The position numbers and the translations under genes were made by a program. The notes beneath the pieces were generated by a model. That model was not told the DNA's origin, did no database searches, and saw only the letters and a program-made list of their open reading frames with translations. Positions 43,895 through 52,469 of a DNA stretch of 64,000 nucleotides are shown here, piece by piece; the stretch's first letter is position 1; each line of letters begins with the position of its first letter. The stretch covers positions 3,906,001 through 3,970,000 of the forward strand of contig NZ_VFMX01000001.1 in assembly GCF_006715285.1 (NCBI RefSeq), read 5' to 3'. Source of the stretch: Arthrobacter sp. SLBN-83. Its GTDB lineage: Bacteria > Actinomycetota > Actinomycetes > Actinomycetales > Micrococcaceae.

Positions 43895-45154
43895 ATGACC
43901 AACCCGTTTCCGCGCAACTTTCTTTGGGGCGTTGCCACCGCCGGCCACCAGGTGGAAGGCAACAACGTCAACAGCGATATCTGGTTCCTGGAGCACCTTC
44001 CGGGCAGCATCTTTGCCGAGCCCTCGGGGGACGCCGTGGACCATTACCACCGCTACCGGGAGGACATCGCCCTGATTGCCGGCCTTGGTTTTACCACTTA
44101 CCGCTTTTCCCTGGAGTGGGCCCGGATCGAGCCGGAAGAGGGCCACTTCTCCGTGGCTGAACTGGACCACTACAAGCGCGTGCTGGAGACCTGCGTGGAG
44201 CACGGCCTCACCCCGGTGGTTACCTTCCACCACTTCGCCTCACCTCTTTGGCTGCTGCGTTCGGGCGGCTGGGAGGGCGGGCGCACGCCGGAGCTCTTCG
44301 CGCGGTACTGCGACCGGGTCATGGCGCACCTGGGCCACCTGATCGGCGTCGCCTGCACCCTGAACGAGCCCAACCTTCCCTGGCTGCTGGAATCCTTCGG
44401 CATCGGCGGCGAGGCGCCGGAAAACCGGGGCAAGGTCCCCATGTGGGCTGCCGCGGCCCAGCGGCTCGGCGTTGACGCCAGCACCGTGGCGCCGTTCCAG
44501 TTCTGCTCCACGGAGGCGGGCTTCAACGTCAAGCTGGCGGCACACCGCGCCGGCACGGCAGCCATCAAAAAGCACCGCCCGGACCTGCAGGTGGGCTGGA
44601 CCCTGGCGAACTCGGACATCCAGTCGATTCCCGGCGGTGAAGAAACCGCGGACCGGGTGCGCCGCGACGTGAACGAACGCTTCCTGGAGGCTTCCCGCGG
44701 CGACGACTTCGTGGGCATCCAGACCTATGGCCGGACTGTTTACGGCCCGGACGGCCACGCTCCCGCGCCGGAGGGCGTTGCCACCAACCAGATGGGCGAG
44801 GAGATCTACCCGCAGGGGCTGGAGGCAACCGTCCGGGAGGCCTGGCGGGTTGCCGGTGTCCCGGTGATCGTCACGGAGAACGGCCTGGCGACGGAAGACG
44901 ACACCCAGCGGGTGGGTTACCTCAAGACAGCGGTCGACGGCGTTGCCTCCTGCCTTGCCGATGGCATCGACGTCCGGGGTTACATCGCCTGGACGGCGTT
45001 CGACAACTTCGAGTGGATCTTCGGCTACCGGCCCAAGTTCGGCCTGATCGCCGTCGACCGTTCCACCCAGGAGCGGACACCTAAGGAGAGCGCCCGCTGG
45101 CTGGGGAGCCTGGCAGGGGAGCACGCTGCACCCCAAGTCACCCTGCCCGCTTAA
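43895..45154 (+). CDS. GH1 family beta-glucosidase
   Basis: This 419-residue family-1 glycosidase opens NPFPRNFLWGVATAGHQVEG. The acid/base Glu is in ACTLNEPN (about residue 158) and the nucleophile Glu in VIVTENGL (about 328); WTAFDNFEWIFGY and KFGLIAVD follow as in the family. No signal peptide, so it cleaves imported glucosides. ATG 43895 has AGAGGA six bases upstream. Together with the rhamnosidases it could strip rutinose from flavonols: rhamnose first, then glucose. It is divergent from the importer operon and ends in a strong terminator. Confidence 0.93.
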   Translation: MTNPFPRNFLWGVATAGHQVEGNNVNSDIWFLEHLPGSIFAEPSGDAVDHYHRYREDIALIAGLGFTTYRFSLEWARIEPEEGHFSVAELDHYKRVLETCVEHGLTPVVTFHHFASPLWLLRSGGWEGGRTPELFARYCDRVMAHLGHLIGVACTLNEPNLPWLLESFGIGGEAPENRGKVPMWAAAAQRLGVDASTVAPFQFCSTEAGFNVKLAAHRAGTAAIKKHRPDLQVGWTLANSDIQSIPGGEETADRVRRDVNERFLEASRGDDFVGIQTYGRTVYGPDGHAPAPEGVATNQMGEEIYPQGLEATVREAWRVAGVPVIVTENGLATEDDTQRVGYLKTAVDGVASCLADGIDVRGYIAWTAFDNFEWIFGYRPKFGLIAVDRSTQERTPKESARWLGSLAGEHAAPQVTLPA

Positions 45155-45166
45155 TAACGGGAAATT

Positions 45167-45195
45167 GGGCCGGATCTCCGCAGGAGATCCGGCCC
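45167..45195. terminator. Strong hairpin terminator after beta-glucosidase
   Basis: GGGCCGGATCTCC (45167-45179) pairs perfectly with 45183-45195 across a 3-base loop, followed by TTGTCTT. It lies between convergent genes, so it can serve both. Confidence 0.85.
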
Positions 45196-45210
45196 TTGTC
45201 TTGCGCCCGG

Positions 45211-46041
45211 TTAAGCCTGCAGCCGGAGTTTGGCGACAAAGTCGGCCATGACCAGTCTGGTGTCCACCGAGGTATACCTCCGCCGCTGGGGCTTCGCCGA
45301 CGTTTCGACGTACGTGGACGTAAGGTCATCCAGTCCCGTCACCACCAGGGGTGCGCTATCGCCCAGGCACCAAAGTGGGCCGAACTTCACGAAGTCAGGC
45401 ACCTCCAGGCTGTTGAAGTGCTCCCAGAGCCACGCGCCTGCCGGGCCGGCGTTCCTGAAGGCGTGGTCGAGCTCAGCCACCGGGACAACAACCTGCCGGT
45501 AGGTTTCCGCCGGAAACTGCCATAGGGCCAAATCCCGGTTGCCCAACACAAAGTCTGCGGCCGCGGGATCCGTGAAGTAGTTGTACTCCTCCTCATCCTT
45601 CTCGGCGCCGCCGACCCACACCAGGGTGAATGAACGGGCGACGGCGGGCTCCAGTAGCAGCGCATCGGCAACGTTGGTCAGGGGGCCGGCACACACGAGG
45701 AGCAGCGGAAGGTCTCCCACGGCGCCGGCTGCGTCAACAATCGCCCGCGCAGCAGGACTGTTCCGCGGTTGCCCTGTGAAGGGAATGTCCGGACCGGCGT
45801 GGATACCTGCCAGGCCGGGCAGCTTAAGTACCCGGAGAAGATCCTCCGCGAGGTCCGCACCGGCCTGCGCCATACCGCAAGGCGGCCCAAACATCGGGTT
45901 GGTCAACGAACTGGTCACCGCCACGATTTTGTTGGCGGGCGACATCGCGTGGTGGGCCAGGGCAACCAGCCCGTCCGGGTCGCCCGCCCAGTCATTGTCG
46001 ATCACGACGCGGCAGCGCGGCTCAATGCGGATCATGTCCAT
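45211..46041 (-). CDS. Inosine/uridine-type nucleoside hydrolase
   Basis: This 276-residue protein has the nucleoside hydrolase fold. The N-terminal calcium-binding motif is varied (VVIDNDWAGDPDG in place of DTDxGxDDA). SLTNPMFGPPCGMAQ, GPLTNVADALLLEP and NYFTDPAAADFVL (ligand loop) follow. Family members hydrolyse ribonucleosides to base and ribose. The changed first motif, with Asp-Asn-Asp and a displaced acidic pair, suggests a related N- or O-glycosidase with different specificity (inference). GAGAGGA lies upstream of ATG 46041. It is downstream of and on the same strand as the idonate/gluconate genes. Confidence 0.82.
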   Translation of the reverse strand: MDMIRIEPRCRVVIDNDWAGDPDGLVALAHHAMSPANKIVAVTSSLTNPMFGPPCGMAQAGADLAEDLLRVLKLPGLAGIHAGPDIPFTGQPRNSPAARAIVDAAGAVGDLPLLLVCAGPLTNVADALLLEPAVARSFTLVWVGGAEKDEEEYNYFTDPAAADFVLGNRDLALWQFPAETYRQVVVPVAELDHAFRNAGPAGAWLWEHFNSLEVPDFVKFGPLWCLGDSAPLVVTGLDDLTSTYVETSAKPQRRRYTSVDTRLVMADFVAKLRLQA

Positions 46042-46258
46042 CGCGGAATCCTCTCAGTCGTACCGGAAGTCCAGCCAGGCACTTTTCATCTACCGGAAGA
46101 AAGCCCTGTCCACCCCGGGCATGGATTGCGAGGACGCCAGCTTTCCCCCGGTTGCACTCCAGCTGCCGGGGGTTCGTGGAAGAAGACAGTATTCCGCGCT
46201 CCTACCGGGACGGTACTTTTGGGCACTTCGAGGGGGCGGGCCGTCCAGGTGGTCCGCA

Positions 46259-46348
46259 TTACCGCCGCTTTGAGAAAGATTGCCATAACGTGGACTTCCC
46301 GCAGCCGGAGACTCCCATCACCACGAGCGGCGGAAACTGCCCGCTCAC
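46259..46348 (-). pseudogene. Gluconokinase N-terminal remnant
   Basis: A GTG at 46348 overlaps the stop of the idonate dehydrogenase (GTGA) and opens SGQFPPLVVMGVSGCGKSTL, the P-loop start of a gluconokinase (IdnK/GntK). The frame ends after 29 codons at 46259-46261. None of the rest of the kinase is visible downstream, so the gene was truncated by deletion. The intact coupling at its start shows it was the last gene of the idn operon. Confidence 0.7.
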
Positions 46349-47415
46349 CGGGTCTCCCCCTCACCGAAGCTGAGCAGCACCTTGCCGGAGCTGGTGGAGT
46401 CCTTGGCCACTTCAAAGGCGTGGAGGGCGTCTACCAGCGGGAACTGGTGCGTGATGACGGGCTCGATGTGCAGGGAGCCGTCGGCGAGGGCAGCGATTAC
46501 CTGGTCGATTTCGTTGTTGAAGCGGAAGGAGCCCTTGAGGTCCAGTTCGCGGGTGATCGCCAGCGAGATGGGCACCGGCTGCATGCCGGTGGGCAGCAGC
46601 CCCACCATCACTACGGTGCCGCCGCGCACGGCGCCCTGAATGGCCGAGGCCAGTCCGTGGTGGCTACCGGAGGATTCGATCACGACGTCGGCCTCCACGG
46701 CGGCGATGGCTTCAGTGTCTCTAGCGTTGATCACCTGGTCCGCCCCGACGGCCTGGGCGATCTCCAGCGGCTTGGGATGGAGGTCGACGGCGGTGATCCG
46801 GGCGGCGCCGGCACGCTTCAGGACGGCGACGGCCAGGGCCCCGATGGGGCCGGAGCCGATGACCAGCGCGGTCTTTCCGCGGACGTCCCCAGCGCGGGAG
46901 ACTGCGTGCCAGGCAACGCTGGCGGGTTCGATTAGGGCGGCGGTCCTCAGGTTCATGCCCTCGGGAAGGGGCCGGAGCATCCGCACCGGCAGGGTGACGT
47001 AGCGGCTGAAGGCGCCGTCCGTGTGCGGGTAGCGGGCTGCGCTGCCCAGGTAGGTGCATCCCGGTGAGAGGTTGGGCCTGTCCGCAGGATACTTCGCAGC
47101 GCCGGGGCCCGGGGTTGCGGGGTGGACGGCGACGGCGGTCCCGGCCTGCGGCCCTGCTCCGTTGGCTGCCGGGCACACCACCACGCCGGAGATCTCGTGG
47201 CCCAGGACCAGCGGCGCCTTGAGGATGGACTCCCCCGCGGCGCCGTGCAGCCAGTAGTGCAGGTCCGACCCGCAGATGCCGCCGTACAGAACCTCTACCA
47301 CCGCTTCGTCGGCCGCCGGCTGGGGCAGCGGCACCTCGTCGATGCGCAGGTCCCCGGCGGCGTGGGCCACCAGGGCCGGGACGGTTGCCGGGAGTTCTTC
47401 AGTCATTGCAGCCAC
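46345..47415 (-). CDS. idnD: L-idonate 5-dehydrogenase-type zinc alcohol dehydrogenase
   Basis: This 356-residue zinc-dependent medium-chain dehydrogenase has the catalytic zinc segment GGICGSDLHYWLHG and LVLGHEISGVV, the Rossmann motif ALVIGSGPIGALAVAV, and the substrate-side helix EPASVAWHAVSRAG. The reduced structural-zinc loop (PNLSPGCTYLGSAARYPHTDG) and overall length match IdnD, which oxidises L-idonate to 5-ketogluconate. The start is GTG 47415 or ATG 47406. The neighbouring gluconate 5-dehydrogenase and gluconokinase remnant support the assignment. Confidence 0.82.
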   Translation of the reverse strand: MAAMTEELPATVPALVAHAAGDLRIDEVPLPQPAADEAVVEVLYGGICGSDLHYWLHGAAGESILKAPLVLGHEISGVVVCPAANGAGPQAGTAVAVHPATPGPGAAKYPADRPNLSPGCTYLGSAARYPHTDGAFSRYVTLPVRMLRPLPEGMNLRTAALIEPASVAWHAVSRAGDVRGKTALVIGSGPIGALAVAVLKRAGAARITAVDLHPKPLEIAQAVGADQVINARDTEAIAAVEADVVIESSGSHHGLASAIQGAVRGGTVVMVGLLPTGMQPVPISLAITRELDLKGSFRFNNEIDQVIAALADGSLHIEPVITHQFPLVDALHAFEVAKDSTSSGKVLLSFGEGETR

Positions 47416-48185
47416 TAGACCACCACCGTCATTCCGCCATCGATGAAGATGGTCTGTCCGTTCACGAAGTTGGAGCCGTCAGAGGCCAGCCACACCACAG
47501 GACCGGCCAGGTCCTCCACGGTGCCCCAGCGGTGCGCCGGCGTCCGGCCCAGGATCCAGGAGTTGAACTCCTCGTCGTCCACCAGGTTTTGGGTCATTTC
47601 GGTGTGGATATAGCCGGGCGCGACGGCGTTGATCTGCAGACCGGAGGCGGCCCATTCGGCGGTCATGGCGCGGGTGAGGTTCCGCAGCCCGCCCTTCGCC
47701 GCGATGTACGGGGCAATGGTGGGGCGGGCCAGGTCCGTTTGCACGGAGCAGATGTTGATGATCTTGCCGCGGCCGCGGCCGATCATGTGACGGGCGGCCT
47801 CGCGGCCCACCAGGAAGGCGCTGGTGAGGTCCGTGGAGAGGACGCGTTCCCAGTCCGCCACTTCCAGGTCAAGCATGGGCACCCGGTGCTGGATGCCGGC
47901 GTTGTTGACCAGGATTTCCAGCGGACCCACGTTCTCCTCGATCCAGACAATGCTCCGGGCAGCGGCGTCGTCGTCGGTCACGTCGAAGGCGACGCTGTGG
48001 ATCCGGCCCGGCGGGAATTCCGCTGCCAGCGCGTTTTCGGCTTCCTTCAGCCGCTCCTCGTTGACGCCATTCAGCACTACGGTGGCACCGGCGTCGGCCA
48101 GCGCCTTGGCAAGGGCCGAACCGATGCCCCTGCTGGAGCCGGTGACCAGGGCTACGCGCCCGGTGAGGTCAAATAAGGCGCTCAT
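47415..48185 (-). CDS. idnO: Gluconate 5-dehydrogenase-type SDR
   Basis: This 256-residue classical SDR has ALVTGSSRGIGSALA (cofactor), VNNAGIQHRVPM, KIINICSVQTDLARPTIAPYIAAKGG (catalytic Ser, Tyr-x-x-x-Lys) and the closing FVNGQTIFIDGGM. The ICS(V/M)Q and RTPAHRWG segments are characteristic of IdnO/Ga5DH, which reduces 5-ketogluconate to D-gluconate. ATG 48185 overlaps the 2-hydroxyacid dehydrogenase stop (ATGA), and its end abuts the idnD start. With the kinase lost, gluconate formed here would need a gluconokinase from elsewhere. Confidence 0.85.
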   Translation of the reverse strand: MSALFDLTGRVALVTGSSRGIGSALAKALADAGATVVLNGVNEERLKEAENALAAEFPPGRIHSVAFDVTDDDAAARSIVWIEENVGPLEILVNNAGIQHRVPMLDLEVADWERVLSTDLTSAFLVGREAARHMIGRGRGKIINICSVQTDLARPTIAPYIAAKGGLRNLTRAMTAEWAASGLQINAVAPGYIHTEMTQNLVDDEEFNSWILGRTPAHRWGTVEDLAGPVVWLASDGSNFVNGQTIFIDGGMTVVV

Positions 48186-49123
48186 GCGAAAGGTCCCTTC
48201 TGGACGAGGTTGGCGGGGGTTTGGCCGTCGGCCAGCGCCTGGAGCTGCCGTTTGAGCAGTTTGAGGATCCGGGGTTCGAAGGCCGAAGCGTTGCCGCCAA
48301 CGTGCGGGGTGATGAGGGCGTTCTCCGCCGACCACAGCGGGTGGCCGGCGGGAAGCGGCTCGGGATCCACCACGTCGATGGCGCACTGCAGGCGGCCGGA
48401 GACAACTTCGCGGGTCAGGGCCTCGGTGCTGATGACGGCACCGCGGCCCACATTGACTACCAGCGCCCCGTCCGGCAGGGCGGCCAGGACTTCCTGGCCC
48501 ACCAGATGGTGCGTGTTGTCATTGAGTGGCAGGACGGAGACCAGGATGTCGTGGTCCGCAGCGAGGGCCATCAGCTCATCCGGACCGTGGACCTGCCCGT
48601 CCGCGTCCGTGCGTGCCGTGCTTCCCACCCGCGTGATGGTCACCTCGAAGGGCTCCAGCCGGCGGGCCAGTTCCTTGCCGATCCCGCCGATGCCCAGCAG
48701 CAGGACTTTGCGGTCCGCCAGGGACTGGCGCCGCTGCGGCCTCCAGCTCTCAATTTGCTGATCCTTGACCGCCTGGTCGATCCCCCGCAGTTTCGCAAGG
48801 ATGAGGCCAACAGCAAGTTCCGCGGTGGCCGCCGCATGGACGCCCGAGGCGTTTGCTACCGCGGCGCCCGGACCGGCAGCCTCCAAGACGCCGTCGTACC
48901 CCGTTGACTGTGTCTGCACGAACTTAAGGCTCGGCACTACGCCCAGGGAACCCAGCACTGCCCCGGCGTTGAGGTACGGGAGGATGACGCCGTCGATGCT
49001 GCCCAGGTCCTCCCCCGGGGCGTCCTTCATGTCCCAGACCACGCCGCGGAGGCTGCCGGGAAGCGGTGAGAGATCGGCCAGGAGCTGGGAGTCCGGGAAA
49101 CTGACGGTGTGCACGTGCTGCAT
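48182..49123 (-). CDS. D-isomer-specific 2-hydroxyacid dehydrogenase
   Basis: This 313-residue enzyme has an N-terminal substrate domain (FVQTQSTGYDGVL) and a nucleotide domain (VLLLGIGGIGKELARRL; NVGRGAVISTEAL with the catalytic Arg; VVDPEPLPAGHPLW with Glu; ITPHVGGNA with His). It is likely a GhrB-like 2-ketoacid reductase, which fits 2-keto-gluconate or 2,5-diketogluconate metabolism next to idnO and idnD. It is the first gene of the overlapping idn operon as seen in this window. Confidence 0.88.
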   Translation of the reverse strand: MQHVHTVSFPDSQLLADLSPLPGSLRGVVWDMKDAPGEDLGSIDGVILPYLNAGAVLGSLGVVPSLKFVQTQSTGYDGVLEAAGPGAAVANASGVHAAATAELAVGLILAKLRGIDQAVKDQQIESWRPQRRQSLADRKVLLLGIGGIGKELARRLEPFEVTITRVGSTARTDADGQVHGPDELMALAADHDILVSVLPLNDNTHHLVGQEVLAALPDGALVVNVGRGAVISTEALTREVVSGRLQCAIDVVDPEPLPAGHPLWSAENALITPHVGGNASAFEPRILKLLKRQLQALADGQTPANLVQKGPFA

Positions 49124-49169
49124 GTGGTGGGGCCTGTCGGTTGGTGGTGGTTGAGGTGCCGGGCGGGTG

Positions 49170-49310
49170 TTAGGTGGTGGGTTGGCGGCGGTCGAAGGTC
49201 AGGCCGCCGGGGACCTGGAAGGTGGGCATGAGTTCAAGCATGCCAACATTTACGTGCCGTGGGGTTTCGATGGCGTAATCAAGGGCGTTGACAATGTCAT
49301 CGGCGTTCCA
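49170..49310 (-). pseudogene. C-terminal remnant of an SDR oxidoreductase
   Basis: A minus-strand frame ending at the TAA at 49170-49172 encodes WNADDIVNALDYAIETPRHV followed by a segment with MPTFQVPGGL, the characteristic tail of SDR family dehydrogenases (NADP-dependent YdfG-like type). Upstream of about 49310 the similarity stops and sequence belonging to the rsbQ side begins. The remnant therefore marks a rearrangement breakpoint between the idn operon and rsbQ. Confidence 0.55.
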
Positions 49311-49500
49311 GCTTGAGGTTCTAGCTCAATTGTCCTGGCCGCGGTATCCGGTAAGGCACCTCGTGCGCCATGGCTGGGTCCGCGTCACCTTGAAGGTCAT
49401 AGTCGCTGGAGCCCTAGGATTTCTTGATTTCCCGTGGATAGTCTGGGAAAGAACGCCACCCTACGTGAGGGTCAGTGAGAATGTGGTCAAAGCGGACGCT

Positions 49501-50307
49501 ATGGTAATCGCCCGGAACAATGTCACCCTGTTGGGTCGGGATGATGGGCCTGTGATGATGTTTGCGCACGGCTTCGGCTGCGACCAGACCATGTGGCGGA
49601 ACCTGCTCCCCTACTTCATGAATGACTACCGGCTGGTGCTTTTTGATCATGTTGGTTCGGGACATTCGGACATCAGCGCCTATGACTGGGAAAAGTATGG
49701 ATCCCTGAAGGGGTACGCGGCGGATCTGCTGGAGATTTGCCGCGCGCTTGAACTTGAGGACGTCATCCTGGTCGGACACAGCGTCAGCACTATGATCGCC
49801 GTGGTCGCCGCAGCCCAGGAGCCCACCCGTTTTTCCCACCTGATCCTGCTGGCTCCTTCACCCCGCCATACGAACGACCCGTACGACGGCTACGTCGGCG
49901 GATTCTCGCGGGAAGACATCGTGAGTCTGCTGGCAGCTCTGGACAGCGACTATTTCGCCTGGGCCGCGGCCCTGGCACCCATCGTCATGGGCAACCCGCA
50001 AGAGCCGGAACTGGCAGAAGACCTGCGTGCCAGCTTCTGCCGGACAGACCCCATAATCGCACGGCATTTCGCCGAAGTGACCTTCTTTTCCGACACCCGC
50101 CCCGAACTGGCTAAGGTGCACACAAACTGCCTCATTCTGCAGTGCTCCAACGATCTGCTAGCCCCGCTCGAAGTGGGCGCCTACCTGCACAAGAACTTAG
50201 AACACAGCACCCTGGTGCAGCTTCGGGCAACAGGGCACTGCCCCCACGTGAGCGCGCCGGAGGAAACGGCGCACGCGATTTTGCACTACCTCGACACCCA
50301 CTCCTGA
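49501..50307 (+). CDS. rsbQ: RsbQ-type alpha/beta hydrolase (energy-stress signalling)
   Basis: This 268-residue protein matches Bacillus RsbQ along its length: IARNNVTLLG at the N-terminus, VMMFAHGFGCDQTMW, RLVLFDHVGSGHSD, the nucleophile in ILVGHSVSTMIAV, a FFSDTRPEL segment, the Asp in LILQCSNDLLAP and the His in TGHCPHVSAP. RsbQ makes or delivers a small ligand sensed by the PAS domain of the phosphatase RsbP; plant relatives are the karrikin and strigolactone receptors. No rsbP-like gene is next to it here. ATG 49501 gives the family's exact length; the longer open frame upstream crosses the rearrangement point. Confidence 0.85.
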   Translation: MVIARNNVTLLGRDDGPVMMFAHGFGCDQTMWRNLLPYFMNDYRLVLFDHVGSGHSDISAYDWEKYGSLKGYAADLLEICRALELEDVILVGHSVSTMIAVVAAAQEPTRFSHLILLAPSPRHTNDPYDGYVGGFSREDIVSLLAALDSDYFAWAAALAPIVMGNPQEPELAEDLRASFCRTDPIIARHFAEVTFFSDTRPELAKVHTNCLILQCSNDLLAPLEVGAYLHKNLEHSTLVQLRATGHCPHVSAPEETAHAILHYLDTHS

Positions 50308-50400
50308 CAGGCCTCGCCGACTTCCTGGGCAAACCGCACTATCGACATTCAGCAACGGAACCTCGCCTAGCAGCCGAGGGCCTGTCTGAGCGCTCGTTCT

Positions 50401-51303
50401 TCAGGCTGTCCGCGCTGCCTTTGCCACGAGTCGGGCTGCACCGGGAAGCCCGTTCGCCCCCGCCCGCGCATACCAGTCGATGGTGGCGACATCCTGGCCG
50501 CGGCTTGTCATCGCTTCGGTAAAGATGTCCATGTCAATGACCTGCAGGACTTTGAGGTGTTCGGCGTTGTCGGTTGTGACGGCGCCGGTAAGTGCCTCAA
50601 GCGCGAAGCTTCTGCCGGTTCCGGAGAGCAGCAGATCCATCAGGGGTCCCACGTTCAGCTTCAGATTGTTGGCCAGCGCCAGGATGTCTTGGACGTTCTT
50701 CTGGTTCATCATGAGGAGTGCATTGTTGATGAGCTTGCCGGTTTGACCAGATCCGGCCGGTCCCATATGGGTGATCTTCCCAGAGAAAGCCGAAAGAACG
50801 GGCCGGACGGTCTCCAGCGCCTGGATGGGGCCGCCGACTATGGTCGTCAGCTGCCGGGCTTCGGCGCCGGGGCGGCCACCGCTGACGGGAGCGTCCAGCA
50901 CCAGCACCCCGCACGATGCGGCGCGGTGGGCCATTGACTCTGCGTAGCCGGGAAGTCCGGTGCCGTGGTTGATCAGGATGTTCCCCGGCGTGAGGCTTTC
51001 CAGCAGTCCCCCCGAGGTGAGAACCTCCTCGATGTCGGAGTCCTCCCTAAGGCATAGTCCGACGACGTCACTGGCGGCCCCCAGTCCGGCAAGGGTGTCA
51101 TGCCGGACGTATGGCAGACCTTGGAGGGTGGCGAGGGAGGCTTCGCGTCGGACCCAGACATGCAGCTCGAATCCTGCGGCGGCGATGGCTCGGGCCATGG
51201 GAGCGCCTTGGTCTCCAAGGCCTATCCAGCCCACTTTTGTGTCTCGCAGAATTGTGTTCGGGTTGGTTGGTTCCCGCGGTGTGTCTGTTCCGGAGATGCT
51301 CAT
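50401..51303 (-). CDS. Beta-hydroxyacid dehydrogenase-family NAD(P)-dependent oxidoreductase
   Basis: This 300-residue protein is of the 6PGDH/3-hydroxyisobutyrate dehydrogenase family: WIGLGDQGAPMARAI (nucleotide binding), DAPVSGGRPGAEARQL (substrate site), GPAGSGQTGKLINNALLMMNQKN (catalytic Lys) and a helical C-terminal domain. ATG 51303 has AGGAAGGAAA upstream. It is 39 bases downstream of the SDR gene on the same strand and likely co-transcribed. Substrate unknown. Confidence 0.9.
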   Translation of the reverse strand: MSISGTDTPREPTNPNTILRDTKVGWIGLGDQGAPMARAIAAAGFELHVWVRREASLATLQGLPYVRHDTLAGLGAASDVVGLCLREDSDIEEVLTSGGLLESLTPGNILINHGTGLPGYAESMAHRAASCGVLVLDAPVSGGRPGAEARQLTTIVGGPIQALETVRPVLSAFSGKITHMGPAGSGQTGKLINNALLMMNQKNVQDILALANNLKLNVGPLMDLLLSGTGRSFALEALTGAVTTDNAEHLKVLQVIDMDIFTEAMTSRGQDVATIDWYARAGANGLPGAARLVAKAARTA

Positions 51304-51342
51304 GTTGAGTTTCCTTCCTGTTGAGGAGGTGATGGCGTTCAC

Positions 51343-52266
51343 TTAGCGCGCTGCGCGAAGAAGTTCGGTGGAGAGGTCCCAGAGGCGTTGGGCGTTGGCC
51401 GGGTCGAGGGCGTAGGGAGCCACCCCCGTGTAGTCCGGGCCGCGGTGGTCCACGACGGGGGCTTCGTTGACGTCTTCAAAGTAACGCCCGCCGATGCCTT
51501 CCAGGTCAGGGGAAGTGGCGACATACAGGGTGGTGGCTGCACCCTGTTGCGGAGTCTTCTGGCGCTCGAGCGGCGTCCGCAAGCCGCCGGTGTGGCGTTG
51601 AAGATTGGTGGCAATGGCGCCGGGCATAACCGCATTTGAAGTAATGCCGTCTTTGGCCCAGCGCTCGGTCGCCGCGACGGCGAACAATGTCGAGGCTGTC
51701 TTGGACTGGCCGTAGGCGACGAACGGGTCGTAGGGGATGAAGTTGAAGTGAGGGTCATCAAACAGCACCGGGGCAAACAGGTGGCCGCTGGAACTCAGGG
51801 AGACAATTCGGGCGTTCCTGGCCTCTGCCAGTGCCGCGTGCAGGGCGCGGGCGAGGGCGAAATGTCCCAGGTGGTTGGTGGCGAACTGCATTTCCCAGCC
51901 TTCAGGGGTCCGTTCCAGCCCAGGCAGGGCCATGATGCCGGCGTTGTTGACCAATACGTGGAGGGGGCCGCTCCACTGCGCGGCGAACTCTGAGATAGAG
52001 GACCGGTCCGAAAGGTCCACGCGGCCCACAAAGATGTTCGGATTGCTGGTTGAACTCCGGAGATCGGCTGCAACCGGTGCGGCTGCGCTGACGTTGCGGA
52101 CCGCGAGAGTGACTTCGGCTCCAATGTTGGCGAATGCGCGGGCGGTCTCGATGCCGATGCCGGAGGCCCCGCCGGTGATCACGACACGTTTACTTGTGAA
52201 ATCGATGCCTTCCGTGACGTCGGAGGTGGTTGAGCTGAACCCGAACTTGGTGGTGATTCTTGTCAT
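51343..52266 (-). CDS. Short-chain dehydrogenase (retinol dehydrogenase-like SDR)
   Basis: This 307-residue SDR has VVITGGASGIGIETARAF, LVNNAGIMALPGLERTPEGWE, NHLGHFALARAL, and the catalytic SLSSSGHLFAP and YGQSKTASTLFAV segments (Tyr-x-x-x-Lys). The order follows the RDH/WWOX-like SDRs that reduce aldehydes or ketones. ATG 52266 gives a normal N-terminus. It is divergent from nothing close; the MmyB-type regulator upstream is on the same strand and may control it, as such pairs are common in actinobacteria. Confidence 0.9.
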   Translation of the reverse strand: MTRITTKFGFSSTTSDVTEGIDFTSKRVVITGGASGIGIETARAFANIGAEVTLAVRNVSAAAPVAADLRSSTSNPNIFVGRVDLSDRSSISEFAAQWSGPLHVLVNNAGIMALPGLERTPEGWEMQFATNHLGHFALARALHAALAEARNARIVSLSSSGHLFAPVLFDDPHFNFIPYDPFVAYGQSKTASTLFAVAATERWAKDGITSNAVMPGAIATNLQRHTGGLRTPLERQKTPQQGAATTLYVATSPDLEGIGGRYFEDVNEAPVVDHRGPDYTGVAPYALDPANAQRLWDLSTELLRAAR

Positions 52267-52469
52267 GGTGATGAACTTTCTTGCGACAGGCGCGAGTCGA
52301 AGGATCTTGAGGAGGCAACGCCCACACCTCGGCAACTTCCGAGTAGGAGTCCGGTGAACGGGCGGCTTATGACTCAGTGTGCGCCGGTCGAAAAGGGGCA
52401 GCCAGAACCCTGAATTTCATATGAATGCCAGGGCTACCCTAAGGAACCGTCTTGGTTCCTCGTCGAGTT

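Noticed and set aside
46042..46258. Remaining part of the gluconokinase downstream of the P-loop remnant
   Set aside because: No frame on the minus strand shows gluconokinase motifs; the stretch looks non-coding.
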